Assembly (NCBI GenBank): GCA_020442165.1
Contig: JAGRKV010000078.1
Location: 1 to 64,000, forward strand
Length of the DNA stretch: 64,000 nucleotides
From: Hyphomicrobiaceae bacterium
GTDB taxonomy: Bacteria > Pseudomonadota > Alphaproteobacteria > Rhizobiales > Hyphomicrobiaceae
Reading direction: 5' to 3'
Position numbers and translations under genes: made by a program
The notes under the pieces: generated by a model
Databases searched by the model: none
What the model saw: the letters and a program-made list of their open reading frames with translations, nothing else
Told to the model about the DNA's origin: nothing
Part shown: positions 44,721 through 54,358 of the stretch, in pieces
Position numbering within the stretch: position 1 is the stretch's first letter
How the letters are laid out: the number at the start of each line of letters is the position of its first letter

Positions 44721-46130
44721 TCAGTAGCGGTAGTGATCCGGCTTATAGGGGCCTTCCGGCTTGACGCCGATATAGGCGGCCTGATCGGGACGTAGCTCGG
44801 TCAGCTTCACGCCGATCTTTTCGAGGTGCAGCTTTGCGACCTTTTCGTCGAGATGCTTGGGCAGCGTATAGACCTTGCGCTGATACTTGCCGTTGTCGCG
44901 GTTCTGCCAAAGCTCGATCTGGGCCAGGGTCTGGTTGGTGAAGGAGGCTGACATCACGAACGAGGGGTGTCCCATGGCATTGCCCAGGTTCACCAGACGA
45001 CCTTCGGAGAGCAGGATGATGCGGTGGCCATCGGGGAACTCAATCTCGTCGACCTGAGGCTTGATGTTGTCCCACTTCATGTTCTTGATGCCGGCGACGT
45101 CGATTTCGTTGTCAAAGTGACCGATGTTGCAGACGATTGCGCGGTCCTTCATCGCCCGCATGTGGTCGGCGGTGATGATGTCCTTGTTGCCGGTCGCGGT
45201 GACGAAGATGTCGGCGCGCGGGGCGGCATCTTCCATCGTCGTCACTTCATAGCCTTCCATGGCGGCCTGAAGTGCGCAGATCGGGTCGATCTCGGAGACC
45301 ATGACGCGGCAGCCAGCGTTGCGCAGCGAGGCCGCCGAACCCTTGCCGACGTCGCCGAAGCCCGCGATCATGGCGATCTTGCCAGCCATCATGACGTCGG
45401 TGCCACGGCGAATGCCGTCGACGAGGCTTTCGCGGCAGCCATAGAGGTTGTCGAACTTGGACTTGGTGACGCTGTCGTTGACGTTGATCGCGGGGAAGAG
45501 AAGCTTGCCTTCCTTCTCCATGATGTAGAGGCGATGAACGCCGGTGGTCGTTTCCTCGGAGACACCACGGATATTCTTGGCGAGTTCGGCAAACCAGCCT
45601 GGCTTCTCCTTGAGCGTGCGCTTGATGAGCGCAAAGAGGATCTCCTCTTCCTCGGAGCCGTGCTTGTCGAGGAACGCCGTGTCGCCCTGCTCGGCGCGCA
45701 ATCCGAGATGCACGAGCAGCGTGGCGTCGCCACCGTCGTCGAGGATCATGTTAGGGGTGCCGCCATCGTCCCACTCAAGGATCTTGCGGGTGTAATCCCA
45801 ATAGTCCTTCAGGCTTTCGCCCTTGACGGCAAAGACGGGGATGCCGCTTGCTGCGATGGCGGCTGCGGCGTGGTCTTGCGTCGAATAGATGTTGCACGAT
45901 GCCCAGCGGATGTCGGCGCCGAGTGCGGCCAGCGTCTCGATCAAGACCGCGGTCTGGATGGTCATGTGCAGGGAGCCGGCGATGCGTGCGCCCTTCAGCG
46001 GCTGGCTGGCGCCATATTCCGCGCGCGTAGCCATAAGGCCCGGCATTTCGGTTTCAGCGATGGCGATCTCTTTGCGGCCCCAGTCGGCGAGGCCGATGTC
46101 CTTGATGATGTAGTCTTTGCCAGCGGTCAT
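44721..46130 (-). CDS. ahcY: S-adenosyl-L-homocysteine hydrolase
   Basis: A 469-residue NAD-dependent enzyme that splits S-adenosylhomocysteine into adenosine and homocysteine, closing the methyl cycle. Conserved features are the substrate segment SLHMTIQTAVLIETL, SCNIYSTQDHAAAA, the NAD motif AGFGDVGKGSAASLR and the C-terminal KPDHYRY. The ATG at 46128-46130 gives the normal length; the open frame runs further upstream without homology. A perfect inverted repeat about 195 bases upstream is a candidate operator. Confidence 0.97.
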   Translation of the reverse strand: MTAGKDYIIKDIGLADWGRKEIAIAETEMPGLMATRAEYGASQPLKGARIAGSLHMTIQTAVLIETLAALGADIRWASCNIYSTQDHAAAAIAASGIPVFAVKGESLKDYWDYTRKILEWDDGGTPNMILDDGGDATLLVHLGLRAEQGDTAFLDKHGSEEEEILFALIKRTLKEKPGWFAELAKNIRGVSEETTTGVHRLYIMEKEGKLLFPAINVNDSVTKSKFDNLYGCRESLVDGIRRGTDVMMAGKIAMIAGFGDVGKGSAASLRNAGCRVMVSEIDPICALQAAMEGYEVTTMEDAAPRADIFVTATGNKDIITADHMRAMKDRAIVCNIGHFDNEIDVAGIKNMKWDNIKPQVDEIEFPDGHRIILLSEGRLVNLGNAMGHPSFVMSASFTNQTLAQIELWQNRDNGKYQRKVYTLPKHLDEKVAKLHLEKIGVKLTELRPDQAAYIGVKPEGPYKPDHYRY

Positions 46131-46836
46131 GAAGTCGTGTCCCTGTTGATTTCGGGTGGTGGCTGATCGGCGCCGCCATGGCCACGCCTTTCGGCCTTCC
46201 AGCGCTGCTGAACCGAATTGTAGGCGCAGAAAATGGTCGGCGGGGATCATCCTGCGGGCGTCCGGGAGCCCCATGTGCCGAGTGATGTCTGGGTCTATAG
46301 CGAAGCAGGGGCATAGCCGCAACTACATATAAGCAACTCGTTATATGTTTGGGCGGGGTGTGAGCAAAGACCTGGGCGGTAGTCACGCCGCGATTGCTGT
46401 TTTAGGCGGTGAGTGCTGCTGACATCGAAGCCGCCACGGTGGTGGTGAACCATCGCCGGTCTGACAAGTGGAAAAGTATCTCTTTTCGCATTTACTTGTT
46501 TTACTGTCTAATTCTTTGAGAGTTACGGCAGTGAGATCGAGAAGCTGCGCGTGTTGGCGTTTCAGCGGTCTCTGAGCGAGGACTCGGCGACCGCTTGTGA
46601 TGTTGTATTATTTGTTTGTTTTCAGTGTATTGCATTTCTCGATTGCGCTCGCGGCAGTTGGGCGCGGCGGTTGCCTATGATGGAATATCTATTGTTTAGT
46701 GAATAATTTGAGCAGAACCCATTGCTCCGCTGTCATTGTTAATTCTCCAATATTCGACGAATACTTGGCGCTTAACTGTTGTTCAGCGTGTGAGAATTAC
46801 TGTTTTGACATTATCTAATCTTTAGTGGTTGCGTTC
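46131..46836. other. Divergent regulatory region between ahcY and the Tad-like gene
   Basis: About 700 bases without a gene. The ahcY-proximal third holds a perfect 8-8-8 inverted repeat. The part from about 46430 to 46830 is visibly AT-rich compared with the rest of the window (runs such as TATTTGTTTGTTTTCAG and ATTATCTAATCTTTAG) and presumably contains the promoter of the von Willebrand protein gene. I see no recognisable riboswitch or small RNA, but cannot exclude one. Confidence 0.5.
46325..46348. promoter_or_regulatory. Perfect inverted repeat upstream of ahcY, candidate operator
   Basis: ACATATAA (46325-46332), an eight-base spacer, and TTATATGT (46341-46348): exact 8-8-8 dyad symmetry, AT-rich and about 195 bases from the ahcY start codon. 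ArsR-type regulators that sense S-adenosylhomocysteine use AT-rich palindromes before methyl-cycle genes in proteobacteria. Assigning such a regulator here is inference; none is encoded in the window. Confidence 0.5.
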
Positions 46837-48255
46837 ATGGTTGATATTATTAGGAGATTTCGTGATTCGCTGCTGCTGGGTGGCGCATGGTCCTCACTCC
46901 TATTCCGCGCCAAGGCTTGTCGATTGCCGCTCTCCGAGGATGGTCAGGTCGCGGTACTGTTTGGCATCTCCTTTTCCATAATCGTTTTGTTCGCGGGGGG
47001 TGCCGTGGATTTGAACCGGTGGCTCTCCGCGCGCTCCAGTTTGCGACTCGCAGTCGATGCGGCGGTGCTGGCGGGGGCCCGCTCGCTTCAGACGTCGCAC
47101 GACGCCTCCGCAGCGGTTGCGATTGCAACTCAATATTATCGGCAGAATGCCCGAGAAGTTGTGAGGGTCGATGATAACATCACGTTTTCGGCCGACGATA
47201 GCACCACGGCCATGCGGGCGGCGGGCCAAGCCTTCGTGGAAACGCCGTTCTTGTCCCTGATCGGTATCGAGCGTCTGGCACTGTTTGCTGGAGATGAGGC
47301 GGCCTTGGCAGAGGCCGTGACAGCCAGCGGTGTCAACAGCCGCGGCGATGTCGAGGTCGCGCTGATGCTCGATATCACCAGTTCAATGGCGGGTGGCAAG
47401 CTGGATGATCTCAAAGAGGCCGCCAAGGACTTCGTTGATATCGTGGTGTGGCCTGACCAGAGCGAGCATACGTCGCGTGTCGCGTTGATACCCTACGCGG
47501 AGGCCGTTGCGGTCGAGGCTTCGAATTTCAGGCGGGGCGTCGTCTTCGGCGGCAGTCAGAGATTTGTGTTTTCCGATCGGAGCGGGAAGAGGCTGTGGTG
47601 GCGGCTCGATCCGACATGCCCGACCGAGAGAACGGGTGCCGATGCATTTACAGATGCGGTTCCATCAATTGATAAGCCTCTTGGTCTTTTCTACGCCAGT
47701 GATGCCACTTGCATGCCGAAATCCGGGAGTGTCACGCCGCTCTCGTCGGACACGGCCCAGTTGAAGCGCGCCATCGACCGCTATCAGGCAGGCGGCGGAA
47801 CCGCCGGGCATTTGGGGACAGCCTGGGCGTGGTACATGCTTTCGCCGGGCTGGGCGGACGTGGTGATGCCTTCCGCCAGCCCGGGTTCTTATGAGTTGAC
47901 CCGTCAGACGGGTTCGAACGGCCAGCCTGCATTGCGCAAGATTGCGATCCTGATGTCAGACGGCGATTTTGATCGGGAATACTGCAACGGGGTCGATACG
48001 GCGGTGATTAACTGCGATTCGCCCAATGGCAGCTCAAGCGAACAGACCGCCATTATTTGTCAAAACATGAAAGCGTCGGGGATCACGATTTATTCCATCG
48101 GCTTACAGCTTTCCGCCGCGGGTGGCGCTCGCTCGGCAATGGAACAATGCGCCAGCGATGCGGCCAAGTTCTACTCGGTGGAAGATGGCGAAGGATTGAG
48201 GCAGGCCTACCGCGACATTGCCGTTCAGATTGCAGCGGTTCACGTCAGCAAGTAG
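46837..48255 (+). CDS. TadE/TadG-like protein with a von Willebrand factor A domain
   Basis: A 472-residue protein with a short basic N-terminus and a prepilin-like TadE segment (about 34-85: DGQVAVLFGISFSIIVLF, then GGAVDLNRW and VDAAVLAGARSL), which places the rest outside the membrane. A von Willebrand A domain follows, with the MIDAS motif DITSS at residues 179-183 and a second metal-site region LMSDGDFD. Such TadG-like proteins belong to Flp/Tad pilus loci, but no other tad gene is here. The start could also be a GTG at 46825. Five cysteines lie in the vWA part. Confidence 0.8.
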   Translation: MVDIIRRFRDSLLLGGAWSSLLFRAKACRLPLSEDGQVAVLFGISFSIIVLFAGGAVDLNRWLSARSSLRLAVDAAVLAGARSLQTSHDASAAVAIATQYYRQNAREVVRVDDNITFSADDSTTAMRAAGQAFVETPFLSLIGIERLALFAGDEAALAEAVTASGVNSRGDVEVALMLDITSSMAGGKLDDLKEAAKDFVDIVVWPDQSEHTSRVALIPYAEAVAVEASNFRRGVVFGGSQRFVFSDRSGKRLWWRLDPTCPTERTGADAFTDAVPSIDKPLGLFYASDATCMPKSGSVTPLSSDTAQLKRAIDRYQAGGGTAGHLGTAWAWYMLSPGWADVVMPSASPGSYELTRQTGSNGQPALRKIAILMSDGDFDREYCNGVDTAVINCDSPNGSSSEQTAIICQNMKASGITIYSIGLQLSAAGGARSAMEQCASDAAKFYSVEDGEGLRQAYRDIAVQIAAVHVSK

Positions 48256-48383
48256 GCGCAGGCAGGCTGGTGATTACCGACGCGCTCCGCCCCGGCGCGT
48301 GCTTCGGTGCGGGCTCGCGCTCTATCCTTTTGTTTTGAGCATGCTCTTAACGCTGAACCGCTACTCACTTCAGCTAAACATGA

Positions 48384-48689
48384 CTAGCCGCCCTCGACCA
48401 TATCCTCACCAAACCCGCTTTCGATCAGTGCGAGCAGAGCGGCCAGTGCTTCAGGACCTTCGGGGCCGGTGGCGACGATGTGCAACAGTGTGCCTGGACC
48501 TGCCGCGAGCATCATGAGGCCCATGATCGAGGTGCCGCCAACGGTCTGGTTGTCCCTGGTCACTGTGATGTGCGCATCGAACTGCTCGGCGCACTTCACG
48601 AACTTGGCGGAGGCGCGCGCATGCAACCCCTTGCGGTTGCGGATCGTGACGATGGCTTCCGGGCGTGGGCTGGAATCGATTTCTGGCAT
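48384..48689 (-). CDS. ptsH: Phosphocarrier protein HPr (PTS-Ntr/regulatory)
   Basis: A 101-residue HPr. His23 in RKGLHARAS is phosphorylated by enzyme I, and Ser54 in GGTSIMGLMMLAA is the HprK target. The N-terminal extension of about eight residues before the first strand is usual in alphaproteobacteria. With EIIA(Man) and HprK upstream and no sugar permease nearby, it belongs to a regulatory PTS. The gene lies 167 bases downstream of the EIIA gene. Confidence 0.94.
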   Translation of the reverse strand: MPEIDSSPRPEAIVTIRNRKGLHARASAKFVKCAEQFDAHITVTRDNQTVGGTSIMGLMMLAAGPGTLLHIVATGPEGPEALAALLALIESGFGEDMVEGG

Positions 48690-48856
48690 GTTGGCGGATT
48701 ACTATTCTCGGTGGCCGGGGCGCCCGTCACACCACGGCCGGTGGGGCGCTAATCGTTGGATCGCAGGCCCTTCGTAGGGCACGGAAATGTGCGAGCGTGC
48801 TCCATTGCGGGTAGTCACTATCTCTAGCAGTAGCTCAAGAGGTCGGCACATTGTCT

Positions 48857-49261
48857 TCAATCGTCGCCGGTCAGCTGCTGACTCGCGACCTTGATATATT
48901 TGCGACCAGCATCGCGGGCGGTTGCGACCGCTTCGCTCAGCGGCAATTCACTGCGAATGCTGGCAAGCTTGACGAGGATCGGCAGGTTGATGCCTGCGAT
49001 CACTTCGACCTTGGCTTCGTCGAGGACCGAGATGGCGAGGTTTGCGGGTGTGCCGCCGAACATGTCCGTGAGCAGGATAACGCCATTGTCGCTTTCGACA
49101 CGGCCAACAGCGTCGAGGATCTCCTGACGGCGCGCAACCATGTCGTCCTCAGGACCTATCGAAACCGTTTCCAGCCGCTCTTGCGGTCCGACGATGTGTT
49201 CGAGTGCCGCGCGAAATTCCTTCGCGAGACCGCCGTGGGTTATAATGACTAATCCGATCAT
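48857..49261 (-). CDS. PTS EIIA component, mannose family (regulatory)
   Basis: A 134-residue EIIA(Man)-fold protein. Phosphorylatable His9 lies in MIGLVIITHGGLAKE, and VILLTDMFGGTPANLA is the conserved second motif. It accepts phosphate from HPr. In alphaproteobacteria it acts as a signalling phosphoprotein, not a sugar transporter component. It is located between hprK and ptsH on the same strand. Confidence 0.92.
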   Translation of the reverse strand: MIGLVIITHGGLAKEFRAALEHIVGPQERLETVSIGPEDDMVARRQEILDAVGRVESDNGVILLTDMFGGTPANLAISVLDEAKVEVIAGINLPILVKLASIRSELPLSEAVATARDAGRKYIKVASQQLTGDD

Positions 49262-49443
49262 TGGCCGGTGCAGTCCATTTCTAGGCGTTCGGGCCTCGTG
49301 ATCGCGGGTTACGGGCCAGACATGGCAATGTTCGAAAGCGCCGATGTCCGTGCGCCGAATTGCGGGTGCCAAGGTGACAAGTGTTCGGCTGGCATGCAAG
49401 TGGGTTTCGTGCTGCCTGCCCCGGTGGGGGAGACGTTGCCCGT

Positions 49444-49911
49444 TCAACCGGGAGGCTGGCAGCCGCAAACTCGGTTGAGGGCCAGGGCAACCTTTGCCGG
49501 TGCCGATGGCTCGAACGGGTACAGCCGAATCATGGGAATTTTGACGCCGAGAATTTCGGCCCGTCCGGTTTTGGGCATCCGCTCGATTTCGTGCGCCGCT
49601 GCCAGTCCGACGATCAGTTCGATACGGATTGCCTGAAGAGCTGGAAGCGAAACGATCCCGAGGCCGCGTACTTCCAGGCGGCCGGCAATGGTGTCGGGTG
49701 CGTGCGCCATGACGCCATTGTCCGCGCGGGACAAAAGCACCTGATCGTCCGCGACCAGTGAAAAGGTGTGTGGGTGCAGACCCGTTAGAGGCGTGGCAAT
49801 CAGCCTCAGCGCAAGATCGGATTTACCGGCTCCCGAAGCTCCCTGGATCAGGACGCCGGCGCCCGCACGCGCGACGACGGTTGCATGCGTCAGCTTGCCA
49901 CTGTCCGACAC
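49444..49911 (-). CDS. hprK: HPr kinase/phosphorylase, short alphaproteobacterial form
   Basis: A 155-residue protein equivalent to the C-terminal catalytic domain of HprK, which phosphorylates HPr on serine. Walker A is GASGAGKSDLAL (24-35) and the HprK signature region is APDTIAGRLEVRGLGIVSLP (about 85-104). The N-terminal regulatory domain of Firmicutes HprK is absent, as is normal in this class. It starts three bases after the chvG stop, so the two are coupled. Confidence 0.93.
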   Translation of the reverse strand: MSDSGKLTHATVVARAGAGVLIQGASGAGKSDLALRLIATPLTGLHPHTFSLVADDQVLLSRADNGVMAHAPDTIAGRLEVRGLGIVSLPALQAIRIELIVGLAAAHEIERMPKTGRAEILGVKIPMIRLYPFEPSAPAKVALALNRVCGCQPPG

Positions 49912-49914
49912 AGG

Positions 49915-51753
49915 TCAGGCGCTCCGGCGGTGGGTCGGTGTCACGGGCAGGCGGACGACAAAGCGAGCACCAATCCGTTTGGAGGTCTTGTCTCCCCGGA
50001 TCTTGTAGCGGTTTTCCGCGCGGATGGTGCCACCGTAGGCGGTGACGATCTCGCGGGAGATATTGAGTCCCAGTCCTGAGTTGTTTCCGCGGCTGCTCTC
50101 GGCCGTCGGGCGGTAGGTGTAGAACCGCGCGAACACTCTTTCCAGCAGGTCTTCGTCGATCCCCGGGCCATCGTCGTCAACGCGGATTTCAACCTCGCGG
50201 CCATCGCGCAGAGCGGAAATCGCCACCTTGCCGCCGTTCGGCGAGAACGAGATGGCATTGTCCACGAGGTTGGTGATGACCTGGGCAATGCGCGTGTCGT
50301 TGCCATAGATGGTGTACGTGTCGGGCGATTTCGCCGGCGGGATTTGCAGGTCCAGCGTCGCGCCGTGGTCGGCAGCCTTGTCGCTCAGAATCGATGTCAC
50401 GCTTTCCAGCAATGCAACAAGTGGCACCGGTTCGCGGATTTGCCGGGCGAGTTCAGCATCGAGGCGCGAGGCGCTGGAAATTTCGGTAATCATCTTGTTC
50501 AACCGCTTCAACTCGAGCTGTATCTGCTCGATCAGCTGATTGCGCTGTTCTTCCGTCTTGGCGAAGGCAAGCGATTCGGCGGTGGAGCGGGCGGCGGTGA
50601 GCGGGTTTTTCAGTTCGTGGGCGACGTCGGCGGCGAACCTCTCGCTTGCTTCAAGGCGCCGGAAGAGAGCCGCTGTCATTTTCGCGAAGGCGCGCGCCAG
50701 CAAGCCCACTTCATCACGTCTGTTGGGGAACGCGGGCAGTTCGCGTTGCGCGTTGATGTCGTTGGAAACGATCTCGGCGGTTTCGGCCAAATGCCGGATC
50801 GGGCCCGCAACGGTGCGCGCCAGGAGTACGGATGTTGAAATGGTGGCGATGAGCGCGATCAGCGCCATGATGAAGATCTTCTCGCGATCCTCGCCCACGA
50901 TTTCGTCGATCTCGCCTGGCCGTGTCGACAGCAGCAGCACGCCATGAACCGACTTCATGCGCTGGATGGGAACCGCGAGGGACACGATCTGCTCGCCTTT
51001 TTCGGAAAGCAGGACCATCGGCGTCGGCGTGCCGCCCGCCATGGCAATGCGAACTTCGGGGTAATTGGTTCCGAGGTTTGAACCGATTTCGCGGTAAACG
51101 GGAAGCTGCTTGTCCAAAATCTTGTCCAGTACCCAGCGGTTGAAACGGGTCCAGAAGTTCTTGGTCTTGACCCGACCGTTGGCGGCATCGTCGTCGTCGT
51201 CGGATTCCGATTCCTTCAAAATCGTGCCGCGCTGAAGCAGCTTGTCGCTGTCGACAATCAGCGTGCCGTCACGGGCGTAGATTCGCGCGCGGGTGTTGGT
51301 CGGCTGAATGAGGCGCCGGAGGATGGGAGCGACACGTTCAGGTCGGATCGACAGTTCTAGTGCTGCAAATCCATCGTCGCGGAAAGGAATGCGCGAATCG
51401 GCGGCCTCGGGCAGCTTGTTGGGGTCGAGTGTGAGCCGTTCGGTTTCGACCTTGGCATCGCCAGCAATAGCGGCGGCGATGATTTCACCCTGAATACGCA
51501 GGGACTCGCGCTTGGCGTCGATCAACCAGCCGCGGGAATTGGAAAGCAGCAGAATGCCCAGGATGAAGACGGCAAGACCGAGCAGGCTCGATACGAGGAT
51601 GCGACGGAGCAGCGTGCCGGCAACAAAGCGCGGGATCGGCTGGTTCGCCCACCAGCGCGCCAGCACGCTACCAACGCGCGCACTGCCTTGTGTTTCGTCT
51701 GGCAGCTTATCGACGTGGACAGCACTGGTGGTACGCTCTGTCCCGAATGCCAT
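49915..51753 (-). CDS. chvG: Sensor histidine kinase ChvG (ExoS)
   Basis: A 612-residue membrane sensor of the ChvG/ExoS/BvrS family, which in plant and animal symbionts and pathogens responds to acidity or host conditions. It has a first transmembrane helix (about 50-70), a periplasmic domain of about 200 residues, a second helix (about 292-310), HAMP, HisKA with FAADVAHELKNPLTAARS, and HATPase_c with NLVDNAISFS and GLGLNISREIV. Downstream hprK is three bases away. The periplasmic loop contains an acidic run (ESESDDDDDAANG). Confidence 0.95.
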   Translation of the reverse strand: MAFGTERTTSAVHVDKLPDETQGSARVGSVLARWWANQPIPRFVAGTLLRRILVSSLLGLAVFILGILLLSNSRGWLIDAKRESLRIQGEIIAAAIAGDAKVETERLTLDPNKLPEAADSRIPFRDDGFAALELSIRPERVAPILRRLIQPTNTRARIYARDGTLIVDSDKLLQRGTILKESESDDDDDAANGRVKTKNFWTRFNRWVLDKILDKQLPVYREIGSNLGTNYPEVRIAMAGGTPTPMVLLSEKGEQIVSLAVPIQRMKSVHGVLLLSTRPGEIDEIVGEDREKIFIMALIALIATISTSVLLARTVAGPIRHLAETAEIVSNDINAQRELPAFPNRRDEVGLLARAFAKMTAALFRRLEASERFAADVAHELKNPLTAARSTAESLAFAKTEEQRNQLIEQIQLELKRLNKMITEISSASRLDAELARQIREPVPLVALLESVTSILSDKAADHGATLDLQIPPAKSPDTYTIYGNDTRIAQVITNLVDNAISFSPNGGKVAISALRDGREVEIRVDDDGPGIDEDLLERVFARFYTYRPTAESSRGNNSGLGLNISREIVTAYGGTIRAENRYKIRGDKTSKRIGARFVVRLPVTPTHRRSA

Positions 51754-51860
51754 TGAGCCTCCAGCGTGCGCCTAACGCCACTGTGCGGTTGTGCTTCGCG
51801 TGTTGCTTTGGTCCTTCAGGCCAGCTGCGGTCTGCAACCGTGCGGCTTTGGCTAAAGCCG

Positions 51861-52568
51861 TCACGCCTCCTTGAAGCGGTAGCCGACACCATACAGCGTT
51901 TCGATCACATCGAAATCGTCGTCGACGTTCTTGAACTTCTTGCGCAGCCTCTTGATGTGGCTGTCGATGGTGCGGTCGTCGACATAGACCTGATCGTCGT
52001 AGGCTGCATCCATCAGAGCGTCGCGCGTCTTGACGACGCCAGGACGCTGCGCCAGCGCCTGCAGGATGAGAAATTCCGTCACCGTCAGCGTGACCGGCTT
52101 TGCATCCCAATGGCAGGTGTGGCGCTCCGGATCGAGCTTCAGCTTGCCCCGTTCCAAGGTGCGGGCGGTTTCCACCACGGGGGCCTGGCCGTCCTTGGGT
52201 GCGATGCGGCGCAGGATCGTACGGACCCGCTCGACTAGCAGCCGTTGGGAGAACGGCTTGGAAATATAATCGTCGGCACCCATCTTGAGGCCGAAAAGCT
52301 CGTCGATCTCTTCATCCTTGGAGGTGAGAAAGATCACCGGCATGTCGGACTGCTGGCGTACCTTGCGCAGGAGTTCCATGCCGTCCATGCGTGGCATCTT
52401 GATGTCGAAAATGCCCAAATCGGCCGGCTCTTCCGTCAATGCTTCCAAGGCCGCGACGCCATCGGAATAGGTGCGAACCTTGTAACCTTCCGCTTCCAGC
52501 GCCATGCGGAGCGAGGTCAGAATGTTGCGTTCGTCATCGACCAGCGCAATTGAGCTTTTCTCTTTCAT
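51861..52568 (-). CDS. chvI: Response regulator ChvI
   Basis: A 235-residue OmpR-family regulator. The receiver has acidic residues at 11-12 (VDDE), phospho-acceptor Asp55 in LGIFDIKMPRMDG, and Lys in ISKPFSQRLL. The winged-helix domain carries RTIDSHIKRLRKKFKN. It is the first gene of the chvI-chvG-hprK-EIIA-ptsH row, with a 107-base gap before chvG. In related bacteria it controls exopolysaccharide, motility and carbon metabolism including pckA-type genes. Confidence 0.95.
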   Translation of the reverse strand: MKEKSSIALVDDERNILTSLRMALEAEGYKVRTYSDGVAALEALTEEPADLGIFDIKMPRMDGMELLRKVRQQSDMPVIFLTSKDEEIDELFGLKMGADDYISKPFSQRLLVERVRTILRRIAPKDGQAPVVETARTLERGKLKLDPERHTCHWDAKPVTLTVTEFLILQALAQRPGVVKTRDALMDAAYDDQVYVDDRTIDSHIKRLRKKFKNVDDDFDVIETLYGVGYRFKEA

Positions 52569-52828
52569 CGTCGCCTCGTGCCCCTGCCAATTGGCCCCAT
52601 CTCGCTGATGTTCTGACGGGGTTTATGGTTGCTTCGTGTGTCAAATGTGGCAGCAGGACTGTTGTCTACCCGATCTGAATACCAACTGAATAGGCGAGGC
52701 AATGGCCAGGAGCAAGCTGAGGCTTGTGGATGGCTGGACCTGAAGCGGTGTCGAAGTGGCGCCTGCCACAGCCCCGATAAGGCGCACCATCCTACTGTCA
52801 CTGCAAGGAATTCTGGAGAGCGAGGACG

Positions 52829-53575
52829 ATGATGGAGACAACGGGACGGGAGCCTTCAGCTGCCGAAGCGGCGCGCAGCATAATGCGCAGTTCCCTGAAA
52901 GCTTCGCTGGCCACGGTGGAGCAGGGCACTGGATTTCCCTATGCCTCACTGGTCACGGTTGGGCACGGAGCTGACGGTTCGCCCTTGTTGCTTCTGTCCG
53001 ATCTGGCGCTCCACACCCGGAACCTGAAAGCCGATTCGCGAGCAAGTCTTCTGTTTGATGCATCGGATGCGACGGGTGATCCGCTGGCCGGTGGGCGGGT
53101 GACGGTCATCGGCCATGTGGAGAAGGTTGCTGGAAGTGCGCTCGACCATGTCCGCCAGCGGTTCCTGGCGCGGCAGCCCGATGCGCAGATGTATGCGGGA
53201 TTTGCCGATTTCAGCTTCTGGCGCATGCGTGCCGAGCGCGCCCACTATGTCGGCGGGTTCGGACGGATCGTGGACCTGGGCGGCGAAAAGCTGCTGGACG
53301 ATATCTCGGGGGCTGAAGCGCTTCTGGCCGCGGAGACCGATATCATCGCTCATATGAACAGCGATCATGCCGATGCGATCGCTCTTTACGCGACGAAGCT
53401 TGCTGGTGCGCCACCGGGGGCATGGCGCATGTCGGGGCTGGATCCTGCCGGACTGGACCTCGTCCACGGCGGCAGGGGCATACGGATTGCGTTCGGGCAG
53501 CGGGTTGCGACACCTGGCGAGGCCCGTGCCGAACTTGTGCGATTGGCGCAGGCTGCGCGTGCGGCGCCGGATTGA
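52829..53575 (+). CDS. HugZ-family protein (FMN-binding split barrel plus DUF2470)
   Basis: A 248-residue protein with an N-terminal pyridoxamine-5'-phosphate-oxidase-like split barrel (about 20-150; LATVEQGTGFPYASLVTV, LLFDASDATGDPLAGGRV) and a C-terminal DUF2470 domain (about 165-245) with IAHMNSDHADAIALYATKL. Members include haem-degrading HugZ enzymes; the His-Met-Asn-Ser-Asp-His motif is the conserved region there. Whether it degrades haem here is unproven. It is divergent from chvI. Confidence 0.85.
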   Translation: MMETTGREPSAAEAARSIMRSSLKASLATVEQGTGFPYASLVTVGHGADGSPLLLLSDLALHTRNLKADSRASLLFDASDATGDPLAGGRVTVIGHVEKVAGSALDHVRQRFLARQPDAQMYAGFADFSFWRMRAERAHYVGGFGRIVDLGGEKLLDDISGAEALLAAETDIIAHMNSDHADAIALYATKLAGAPPGAWRMSGLDPAGLDLVHGGRGIRIAFGQRVATPGEARAELVRLAQAARAAPD

Positions 53576-54358
53576 AACCTGCCAGCGGGTGCCCATCCAC
53601 ATGCCCTGTTATTGTGCAATGGTCAAAGGTCTGGCGTTGATTTCTGCGTTCATCCAGCCGTTTTGTGTCTCCAGAGCGCAGATCCGGGTTGCGATCACGG
53701 GCGCTCCGGGGCTTACGACTTTGGGCCACTTGTCCGCTGACTAGCAGAGGCATACTCAACGCCATCGCTATCCGTTCAACGGATTATGCTGGTTTGCCGG
53801 ATGCTTTCGGCTGCCAATCGCCCTTGAGCCAACTGCGATCAATCATCAGGTGCGTCTGGCGTTCTGGCGGCTTCGGTCATCAGGCTATTCCGCCGATTGC
53901 GGCAGGTATTCTGGCGGAGACCAGAGACATGGACATTTACCCAGGCAGAAAGACAAAGTCGGGCAAATGAAGCAGGTCTATGCCGATGCAAACCAGCGCG
54001 ATGCGCTGCCGCTTCGTTCAGCGAGGGTCGTCGAACCAACGACGCCGGGCGTCTATGCCGCAGAGATTTACCATAGAGATCATGCGGGCGCGCTCGAAGG
54101 CGAGCTTGATCCAAGCGTCACGCACCGGTCGGGAGCGTGCGCTGACCTTTCCCAGTTCAAATATGTAACGGGTGGATCGTTGCAATTGAGGACTATCAAC
54201 TTCAGTCCCCGGGTCTTGAGTTATAGACACGCGATCGACGATCGACTTCCGCCGTGGTCATCACTGCGAGGCCAAAGCCTCGCGCACGCGCCGCCCAGCA
54301 ACAATACACGCATCTACAGCGTCCTGGGCGCCGAGTTTTGCCAGTAAGGAAGGACAAC
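53576..54358. other. 783-base gene-free stretch upstream of the PEP carboxykinase gene
   Basis: No frame here shows convincing codon use or a domain. A long upstream region fits a strongly regulated gluconeogenic gene, and ChvI or a carbon-responsive regulator could bind here. Nothing recognisable (riboswitch, small RNA, repeat) was seen by eye. Confidence 0.5.

Noticed and set aside
53850..54347. 165-codon plus-strand frame upstream of the PEP carboxykinase gene
   Set aside because: No domain, no ribosome-binding site and mixed codon use; treated as intergenic.
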